Positions 49,220-64,000 of a DNA stretch of 64,000 nucleotides are shown here, piece after piece. The first letter of the stretch is position 1; every line of letters starts with the position of its first letter. Below the pieces are notes generated by a model, which ran no database searches, was not told the DNA's origin, and worked only from the letters and a program-made list of their open reading frames with translations. The translations under genes were made by a program, and so were the position numbers. This DNA is from Enchytraeus crypticus (taxonomy: Eukaryota; Annelida; Clitellata; Enchytraeida; Enchytraeidae). Where the stretch lies: NCBI GenBank assembly GCA_905160935.1, contig CAJHZI010000737.1, positions 656,001-720,000 on the forward strand, given 5' to 3'.

Positions 49220-49288
49220 TACTCAACTTTGGCGATTTGTTATTGACGAAGAAGTATTTTATGATTTTACGCTAACTTTAAAATTGGT

Positions 49289-49361
49289 CGCCCGATGAGG
49301 GACTTGAACCCGCGACCCTCAGATTAAAAGTCTGATGCTCTACCGACTGAGCTAACCGGGC
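49289..49361 (-). tRNA. tRNA-Lys(UUU), unit 6
   Basis: Consensus copy. Its 5' flank (right side) carries the 'ttttttctgatgatctg' spacer variant also seen next to unit 14. Confidence 0.9.
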
Positions 49362-49430
49362 TACTTTTTTCTGATGATCTGTTATTGACGTAGAAATACT
49401 TTATGATTTTACGCTAACTTTAAAATTAGT

Positions 49431-49503
49431 CGCCCGATGAGGGACTTGAACCCGCGACCCTCAGATTAAAAGTCTGATGCTCTACCGACTGAGCTAACCG
49501 GGC
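49431..49503 (-). tRNA. tRNA-Lys(UUU), unit 7
   Basis: Consensus copy; downstream flank ACTAATTTTAA includes the TTTT terminator. Confidence 0.9.
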
Positions 49504-49572
49504 TACTTAATTTTGGCGATTTGTTATTAACGTAGAAATATTTTATGATTTTACGCTAACTTTAAAATTGGT

Positions 49573-49645
49573 CGCCCGATGAGGAACTTGAACCCGCGAC
49601 CCTCAGATTAAAAGTCTGATGCTCTACCGACTGAGCTAACCGGGC
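49573..49645 (-). tRNA. tRNA-Lys(UUU), unit 8
   Basis: One change in the T stem (C61 to T), giving a G53-U61 wobble beside the common C50-U64 mismatch. Terminator present. Confidence 0.82.
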
Positions 49646-49714
49646 TACTTAATTTTGGCGATTTGTTATTAACGTAGAAATATTTTATGATTTTACGCTA
49701 ACTTTAAAATTGGT

Positions 49715-49787
49715 CGCCCGATGAGGGACTTGAACCCGCGACCCTCAGATTAAAAGTCGGATGCTCTACCGACTGAGCTAACCGGGC
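49715..49787 (-). tRNA. tRNA-Lys(UUU), unit 9
   Basis: Carries the C29 anticodon-stem variant without the D-loop change. Terminator present. Confidence 0.82.
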
Positions 49788-49857
49788 TACTCAACTTTAG
49801 CGATTTGTTATTAACGTAAAAATATTTTATGATTTTACGCTAACTTCAAAAATTGTT

Positions 49858-49930
49858 CGCCCGATGAGGGACTTGAACCCGCGACCCTCAGATTAAAAGT
49901 CTGATGCTCTACCGACTGAGCTAACCGGGC
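49858..49930 (-). tRNA. tRNA-Lys(UUU), unit 10
   Basis: Consensus copy with a TTTTT terminator. Confidence 0.9.
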
Positions 49931-49997
49931 TACTTAATTTTGGCGATTTGTTATTAACGTAGAAATATTTTATGGTTTTACGCTACTTTAAATTGGT

Positions 49998-50056
49998 CGC
50001 CCGATGTAGGGACTTGACCACCCGCTACCCCTCAGATTAAAAGCGGATGCTCTACC
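49998..50056 (-). pseudogene. Degenerate tRNA-Lys remnant, unit 11
   Basis: Retains the 3' acceptor strand, a scrambled T arm with small insertions, and the anticodon region with a base lost. The D arm and 5' acceptor strand are gone. Downstream spacer has only TTT. Confidence 0.85.
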
Positions 50057-50127
50057 TATTAGCGATTTTGAAATTTATTAACGTGAGAAACTCAATTTTA
50101 TGATTTTACGCTAACTTTAAAATTGGT

Positions 50128-50200
50128 CGCCCGGTGAGGGACTTGAACCCGCGACCCTCAGATTAAAAGTCTGATGCTCTAGCGACTGAGCTAACCGGGC
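50128..50200 (-). tRNA. tRNA-Lys(UUU), unit 12
   Basis: Full length. U67 to C turns an acceptor G-U into G-C, but invariant D-loop G19 is C. Terminator present. Confidence 0.78.
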
Positions 50201-50269
50201 TACTCAATTTTGGCGATTTGTTATTAACGTAAAAATATTTTATGATTTTACGCTAACTTTAAAATTGGT

Positions 50270-50342
50270 CGCCCGATGAGGGACTTGAACCCGCGACCCT
50301 CAGATTAAAAGTCTGATGCTCTACCGACTGAGCTAACCGGGT
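50270..50342 (-). tRNA. tRNA-Lys(UUU), unit 13
   Basis: Full length with G1 changed to A, unpairing the first acceptor base. Terminator present. Confidence 0.78.
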
Positions 50343-50411
50343 TACTTAATTTTGGCGATTTGTTATTAACGTAGAAATATTTTATGATTTTACGCTAACT
50401 TTAAAATTGGT

Positions 50412-50484
50412 CGCCCGATGAGGGACTTGAACCCGCGACCCTCAGATTAAAAGTCTGATGCTCTATCGACTGAGCTAACCGGGC
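50412..50484 (-). tRNA. tRNA-Lys(UUU), unit 14
   Basis: Full length with D-loop G19 to A. Terminator present. Its right flank is the 'ttttttctgatgatctg' spacer variant. Confidence 0.8.
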
Positions 50485-50553
50485 TACTTTTTTCTGATGA
50501 TCTGTTATTGACGTAGAAATACTTTATGATTTTACGCTAACTTTAAAATTAGT

Positions 50554-50626
50554 CGCCCGATGAGGGACTTGAACCCGCGACCCTCAGATTAAAAGTCTGA
50601 TGCTCTACCGACTGAGCTAACCGGGC
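50554..50626 (-). tRNA. tRNA-Lys(UUU), unit 15
   Basis: Consensus copy; spacers on both sides match those of unit 7. Confidence 0.9.
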
Positions 50627-50695
50627 TACTTAATTTTGGCGATTTGTTATTAACGTAGAAATATTTTATGATTTTACGCTAACTTTAAAATTGGT

Positions 50696-50768
50696 CGCCC
50701 GATGAGGGACTTGAACCCGCGACCCTCAGATTAAAAGTCTGATGCTCTACCGACTGAGCTAACCGGGC
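50696..50768 (-). tRNA. tRNA-Lys(UUU), unit 16
   Basis: Consensus copy with TTTT terminator. Confidence 0.9.
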
Positions 50769-50837
50769 TACTCAATTTTGGCGATTTGTTATTAACGTAA
50801 AAATATTTTATGATTTTACGCTAACTTTAAAATTTGT

Positions 50838-50910
50838 CGCCCGATGAGGGACTTGAACCCGCGACCCTCAGATTAAAAGTCTGATGCTCTACCGACTGAG
50901 CTAACCGGGC
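50838..50910 (-). tRNA. tRNA-Lys(UUU), unit 17
   Basis: Consensus copy; downstream flank ACAAATTTTAA. Confidence 0.9.
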
Positions 50911-50979
50911 TACTTAATTTTGGCGATTTGTTATTAGCGTAGAAATATTTTATGATTTTACGCTAACTTTAAAATTGTT

Positions 50980-51052
50980 CGCCCGATGAGGGACTTGAAC
51001 CCGCGACCCTCAGATTAAAAGTCTGATGCTCTACCGACTGAGCTAACCGGGC
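50980..51052 (-). tRNA. tRNA-Lys(UUU), unit 18
   Basis: Consensus copy. With units 19 and 20 it forms a block repeated as units 21-23. Confidence 0.9.
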
Positions 51053-51121
51053 TACTCAACTTTAGCGATTTGTTATTAACATAGAAATATTTTATGATTT
51101 TACGCTAACTTTAAAATTGGT

Positions 51122-51194
51122 CGCCCGATGAGGGACTTGAACCCGCGACCCTCAGATTAAAAGTCTGATGCTCTACCGACTGAGCTAACCGGGC
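51122..51194 (-). tRNA. tRNA-Lys(UUU), unit 19
   Basis: Consensus copy with TTTT terminator. Confidence 0.9.
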
Positions 51195-51263
51195 TACTCA
51201 AGTTTAGCGATTTGTTATTAACGTAGAAATATTTTATGATTTTACGCTAACTTTAAAATTGGT

Positions 51264-51336
51264 CGCCCGATGAGGGACTTGAACCCGCGACCCTCAGATT
51301 AAAAGTCTGATGCTCTACCGACTGAGCTAACCGGGC
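51264..51336 (-). tRNA. tRNA-Lys(UUU), unit 20
   Basis: Consensus copy with TTTT terminator. Confidence 0.9.
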
Positions 51337-51405
51337 TACTTAATTTTGGCGATTTGTTATTAACGTAGAAATATTTTATGATTTTACGCTAACTTTAAAA
51401 TTGTT

Positions 51406-51478
51406 CGCCCGATGAGGGACTTGAACCCGCGACCCTCAGATTAAAAGTCTGATGCTCTACCGACTGAGCTAACCGGGC
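51406..51478 (-). tRNA. tRNA-Lys(UUU), unit 21
   Basis: Consensus copy; both flanking spacers match those of unit 18. Confidence 0.9.
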
Positions 51479-51547
51479 TACTCAACTTTAGCGATTTGTT
51501 ATTAACATAGAAATATTTTATGATTTTACGCTAACTTTAAAATTGGT

Positions 51548-51620
51548 CGCCCGATGAGGGACTTGAACCCGCGACCCTCAGATTAAAAGTCTGATGCTCT
51601 ACCGACTGAGCTAACCGGGC
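51548..51620 (-). tRNA. tRNA-Lys(UUU), unit 22
   Basis: Consensus copy; its right spacer lacks 'actttagcg' and reads like the majority type. Confidence 0.9.
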
Positions 51621-51689
51621 TACTCAATTTTGGCGATTTGTTATTAACGTAGAAATATTTTATGATTTTACGCTAACTTTAAAATTGGT

Positions 51690-51762
51690 CGCCCGATGAG
51701 GGACTTGAACCCGCGACCCTCAGATTAAAAGTCTGATGCTCTACCGACTGAGCTAACCGGGC
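51690..51762 (-). tRNA. tRNA-Lys(UUU), unit 23 (array edge)
   Basis: Consensus copy. The repeat stops at 51765, right after the tRNA 5' end; unique sequence follows. Confidence 0.9.
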
Positions 51763-51765
51763 TGC

Positions 51766-53299
51766 TTAGCTTTTCGCCCAACACTGAATACAAACAGACA
51801 AAACATTTGCATGCATGTTCAGAAGCCGATTGAAAGCACAAAATGCTGCTAAGTTAACAATACCATGAACGACCCAGTGTTTAAAAACAGAAAATGAAAA
51901 CTACTCTGAATATTTTGCTTTCATTTAAATGCTATCCTCATTTATGACTGGAATGATGTTGTGCCTGAAACATCGACTGTTTCATTATAGACGTGTTTCT
52001 ATATATTAAACGTAGAAATACATTGAAAAGTAGAAAGCCTTTCAAACACCTTGAAGTTATTGAAATGCAGTACTATCGTTAAACTGATAAGAATTAAGTT
52101 GCAATTGTATTAATAATAATAATTATAATATTAATAATAATAATGGTTTAACGTCTGTTTCCTCATCTAAGGATGATGTCAGGTAGGTCGTTAGAATTAA
52201 ATATAAAAATATAGCCTAAGACTTGTATTCTACGTCACGCTCGGTTAGTATACTGTATGGTTGAGAGACCACCTTGGAAGACTGGGTGTTGACAGCTGTG
52301 AATGAAAAATCCCAGGGTGTTGGAAGGTTATTCTTAAATTGGCGCTGGCCGAAAATTAATGCGCCATCAAAAGGCAACTAAACTGAGTTTGAAAGAAAAA
52401 TTATTCAAGAATATCATGTGATCCTCTGCCCCTGTGAATGTCTTGTTGCCTACAGACACGTAGAATATATTACTAGATAGGCAAATAAAAAGATTGCATT
52501 AATCTGTAAAGAATCTCTTTTCTACGTAAACTCTAGGACTAAAAGCCAGCTCTTACAATGATGGCTAGTTTCAGGACTAATATTTTAGGTAATTAGCTGG
52601 CTAACAATAACTATTGAAGGTCTAAAGTATAATATAATCAGTTACATTTAGTAGTAAATCAAATATGAATGTACTAATTGAATGGTAAATGCATATAAAT
52701 GTAAAAATAACACACAGTTATAAAGCACCTACATACAACCATGATTACGTTTAATTGTATAAGCTTAATAAATGTGTAGCTTGCAAGGGATGAGTGTAAT
52801 TGTATTTGAAGCCTCATAACCTTTATAAAATTTTTAATTTATGACTTCTATGTAGTTATTTATGAGCAATTAACGTGATGAATTAAAAACAGCTAAATCT
52901 CACAAGTTAATTTTTTTCCAAAAATCTACCACACAAAAGCCTTAAAACAAGCAAAAGCAACAGTTCGTTGTTAACGCAATCATAATGTGAAGTGTCTGAT
53001 CATTGTCATTAATGCCGACTTTGTCATTGCAGTACATTGTCACTAGTTGACTACAAAAGCTACAGTTCAATTTCAAGAGCCACTGATTAAATAAGATTTC
53101 TTACTCTCGAGTACAATAAAAACACATAAATAAAAACCGCTTAGAAGTAGTCCAGATCTAGAGGCCGGATAAAATTGCAACCTTACTATCCTAAATGTTA
53201 ACCTTTAATCAATTAAAGCAACCACTTTAATACTGTTAAACATTAGGTTGAACAACTATAATTCACGGGTTCAAGTCTAGATGACTACGATGATGTCTG
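51766..53299. other. Unique sequence between the tRNA array and cathepsin C
   Basis: Includes an S5 stub at about 52140. The right part is probably the 3' UTR of gene C, but no AATAAA on the minus strand could be singled out; an ATTAAA occurs near 53227. Confidence 0.4.
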
Positions 53300-53602
53300 G
53301 ACGAACTGTCTAGAAATTGAGAACCCTGTCTAGACTTTGAGATGACTTTCTAGACGTCGAGAAGACTGTCTAGACGATGAGAAGATTGTCTAGACGTTGA
53401 GGTGACTGTCCAGACGTTGAAAAGACTGTCTAGACGTTGATTTGACTTTTATAGACACTGGGAAGACAGTCTAGACGTTGAGAAAACTGTCTAGACGTTG
53501 AGAAGACTGTCTAGACGTTGAGAAAACTGTCTAGACGTTGAGAAGACTGTATAGACGTTGAAAAGACTGTCTAGACGTTGAGAATACTGTCTAGACGTCT
53601 GT

Positions 53603-53610
<8 letters not shown>
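53300..53610. repeat. 20-bp GTCTAGAC minisatellite at the 3' end of gene C
   Basis: About 15 units of the type gtctagacgttgagaagact with about 11 perfect GTCTAGAC cores. The stop codon of gene C lies in the terminal core. It is related to the shorter array after gene B, so it predates the B/C duplication or was homogenised since. Confidence 0.9.
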
Positions 53611-61200
<7,590 letters not shown>

Positions 61201-61404
61201 ATTGTCTAAAACTAAAACAAATCCAGACAAAATTCAATGCTTGTTTAAACGCTTTCATTTATATTTTCAAAGTTGGTATCTATAAATTTCAAATACTGGA
61301 TGCTTTAGGGTGCACGAACTAGTAAATTACAACTAATTACTAAATTATTAACATTTGGATAAGACAGAACTAGCAAAATAGAGTTGATTAAGGTGATGTA
61401 ATTC

Positions 61405-61565
61405 TCTATCTCTCGCTCTCTCTCTCATTGTACTGTCTACTAGAAGGTCCACGGCATAACGCTTGCGTTCTTCTGTGTCTTCTGTTTTCCTCTTCATGTC
61501 CACGTATGAATGGATTTTTAAATTAACTAACATTTCTAAGCTAAGTCTGCCTCCGTTCTTCCGTT
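61405..61565 (-). mobile_element. LINE 3' tail copy in cathepsin C leader intron
   Basis: 'tctctctcattgtactgtct', 'aaggtccacggcataacg', 'tcttcatgtccacgtatgaa'. Confidence 0.7.
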
Positions 61566-61916
61566 ATTCCTTCTATAACCATGTCTTATCCATAACTTAT
61601 GTACCTTATAGTTAGGGAAAAAGTCTCAAGTTCTTAAGTTCTGATTTACCGTTGCCTTCCTCAGTTGCAACTTAATCACCTGTTATCAAACATGCAGATA
61701 GCAGTTGGTATATCCTACAGTGTCTCGGATACAGCATAGACAAAATCTTATCTAAATATATAGATATCCTATAATTTTAGGAGTTAGAAATGTACATAAA
61801 AATATCAACATTTAATTTGCAGGGCTATATTGCATCTATAGCAGGCTTTCTACATACATGTACAATCTTACATTTACACTTAACGCTCAATGTATAGCCT
61901 ACATCTCATGACATAC

Positions 61917-62020
61917 CTTTCTATTTTATTCAGTATTTAGAGTTTATTCAGTAGAAGTTCTGCAGATGAAGTTTTTCGACCTTCTCGTTCTAAATCCCGA
62001 AATGAAATGAACTAAAGTTG
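61917..62020 (-). other. Non-coding leader exon of cathepsin gene C (5' boundary approximate)
   Basis: Donor AAAG|gtatgt with exon end 61917, matching the gene B leader. The coding exon begins at 61205, five bases before the ATG. Confidence 0.6.
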
Positions 62021-62375
62021 AAAATCTTTTCGCTCCCAAACTCTCAAATAAAAGTAACCAATTAAGTCATATGAGCCATCAAGTGCTGCAGGCGCTTAGA
62101 TCACGCTAAGACTCTCCAGAAAGTATCTGTCGAATTTAGTTTTAATTCTTGTAAATAATTTAAATAGCAAAGTAAATCTGTGATTAGTGACATTATTACA
62201 GTAGTCGCTTTGTTGTTTATAGAAGTTTTTCTCAATTTCACTATTTAAATTAGTTAAAAGTTGTATGTCCAGATTAAACATTTTTTGAAACTTTGTTGGT
62301 TAATTCAATTCCGCTATTCCACCCTACGATACTGGCCTTCAAATCGGTCAATTCATTCTTTGACTCCGTAGTAAC
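62021..62375 (-). promoter_or_regulatory. Putative promoter of cathepsin gene C, conserved with gene B
   Basis: Counterpart of 45791-46130. The block 'ctgcaggcgcttagatcac' is identical. The two E-box positions are changed to CATATG (62068-62073) and CAAGTG (62080-62085): still CANNTG, but no longer CACGTG. A TTTATTTGAG (minus strand) sits where B has TTCATTTGAG, a possible weak TATA-like site. Confidence 0.5.
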
Positions 62376-64000
62376 AAAGATTTGCTAGCCGGCTCTGACT
62401 TACAATTCATAATTTACCTTTAGTGCATAATATTACAAAGGCAGCCGTCTTCAGAATAAAAAATATATACGGAGCTCTCATATGGTCACATTTATTATAA
62501 TTTAAATGAATAATAGGGCCTAACTGATTTTGCAGTACAGTAATGGAGGTGCAATCTAATGGAACAGATGGCCTAGTTATGCATCAGTGAGGCCTAATAC
62601 TTAAGATAGAAGGAAATTGCAATATTTTATCATAAATAATAAGCTCGTGCTTGGAGCTCAGATTTTTTCACCTTTTCTGCTGCATCTTCGTTGCTTAATT
62701 AAAATTCCAAGTCGCCTCGAATTTAAATCCTGTCTTCCAATACTTCGACCGTGGATCAGTATGTGCGGGTTCAAATCCTGGACTCGCCCGTCACTGACGT
62801 CGCTTTCGAGTGAGGAAACTGACATAATCATTAACTTTTTTAGCTTTTTACTTAAATGCTTGAATAACTTCCTGTAGCAGGTCCCTAAATGTGGAATGAA
62901 CTTCCGCATTTTATAAGACCTGATTCAGCTGATGGCTTTAAAAATTATCTTAAAATGCATGTTTTTGCACGATCATTCCCTGTAAATTCTGTGCTATGAC
63001 TTGTTTTAATATTCTCTCAGATTTTTACATTTTATTAACAAACAGAGTGTTTTGGTTTATTGCGATAATTGCATTACATGATTTTGTCGTTTGTTTTACT
63101 GTATGCAATTGCTGGTAAGGTATAGAGATACTTGTGTATGATATAGGTATTGGGTATGATCCTACACTAATAAACATCATGCCTAAATTACATTATTACA
63201 CAACCCTTATATTAATACCCAGAGTCGTCTGTTTTCAAGCTCCAACAAGAGCACAGCATACTAAGCATTGAACAACAAGTTACAATTACTTGACAAAAGG
63301 CTGTGGTTATTTAAACCTTACATAAACTATAGCTTGAGAACAATATATCTTTTGAAGTGAGTTTTGTTGTCTCACTCAGTTATTTCTTATTCGTCTCTTA
63401 CAATACGTGAAGTAAAAGGTTGGTCTAATCTTTTGTGCCCAGACAAAACACGGGAAATACTAATGTCTAATGACAACAATTAAAACCATGTAAGCTAAGC
63501 GTTTGGGGTACCATATATTGCTATTTACCAGTGATTTTTATGAAATTTTTCGAATGCATCTTTAACTGAAAGTTAATTTCTAAGAATAGAAATATGTACT
63601 CGATTGTCTGTTAAAAATTTGATATATTTGGTTAATTAGTTAGGTTTCAGCGCTAAGTAGCTGGATTTCATTGGTACGCATTTGAAAACAGAAATGTATT
63701 TAGGCATAGCCACCTACAGTATATATACATGTATAGCATCTACATGTATATTATATTTTAATGCTATACATATAGGCCTATAGACGCTGTAATATAGATT
63801 AAATTATCTATAGAGTCTAATTCCACGATCTAGGTTACACAGTTTTCCATTGCTAAGAATCCTGCAGATAATGAAAATGACGCAAATTTTCCTAGTCTTT
63901 TATCAGATGCAGTACACATTTTTATTTATCTATTTTCATTCCCTGCCACTGAATTGAATTAGATTTAGATTAACGACGTAAGAATGGAATGTTGGTATTT
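62376..64000. other. Right edge, no gene seen
   Basis: One S1 copy, otherwise AT-rich sequence upstream of cathepsin C with no supported coding frame. Confidence 0.4.
62743..62850 (+). repeat. S1 SINE-like copy, 5'-truncated
   Basis: Starts at 'cttcgaccgtggatcagt'; B box gggttcaaatcc; core gaggaaactgacataa. Confidence 0.8.

Larger units (their letters stand above)
48583..51762 (-). repeat. Tandem array of 23 tRNA-Lys(UUU) units, ~142-bp period
   Basis: Each unit is a 73-base tRNA plus a ~69-base spacer (ggcgatttgttattaacgta, tattttatgattttacgct and close variants). All units lie on the minus strand. 21 tRNAs are full length, unit 2 has a 4-base loss and unit 11 is degenerate. Spacer variants recur in order, so the array grew by duplication of multi-unit blocks. 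Confidence 0.97.

Noticed and set aside
48583-51762. Regular repeat-spacer pattern resembling a CRISPR array
   Set aside because: The 'repeat' folds as a tRNA, the spacers are alike rather than unique, and the genome is eukaryotic.

Overview
The window looks like nuclear DNA of an animal, most probably a mollusc (perhaps a gastropod). It is AT-rich and has spliced genes with long introns, many tRNA-derived SINE-like repeats, simple repeats, MITEs and LINE scraps. The phylum is an inference; no species can be read from the sequence alone.

Layout. Bases 1-14800 hold no gene I can support: only simple repeats, SINE-like copies, one hAT-type MITE and a 15-bp minisatellite. Bases 14829-18684 (+) encode a four-exon coiled-coil protein of the CCDC34 family. 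From about 20.3 kb to 62.1 kb the minus strand carries three complete, tandem, same-strand cathepsin L-like cysteine protease genes, here called A, B and C, with 351, 350 and 349 codons. Each has a non-coding leader exon and eight coding exons at identical positions, including a 33-nt mini-exon that carries the catalytic cysteine. B and C are closer to each other than to A, and they share a duplicated promoter block and a downstream minisatellite. Intron 1 of B appears to contain a small two-exon open frame on the opposite strand.

Between B and C (48.6-51.8 kb) lies a tandem array of 23 tRNA-Lys(UUU) units of about 142 bp on the minus strand: 21 full-length and two broken. Just to its left are a mariner-like element with about 200-bp inverted repeats and a histone-type stem-loop, and a hAT-type MITE with a perfect 8-bp target duplication.

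All splice junctions come from reading frame, GT/GC-AG signals and agreement among the three paralogs. No transcript evidence or database search was available. Repeat families were defined by comparing copies inside this window.
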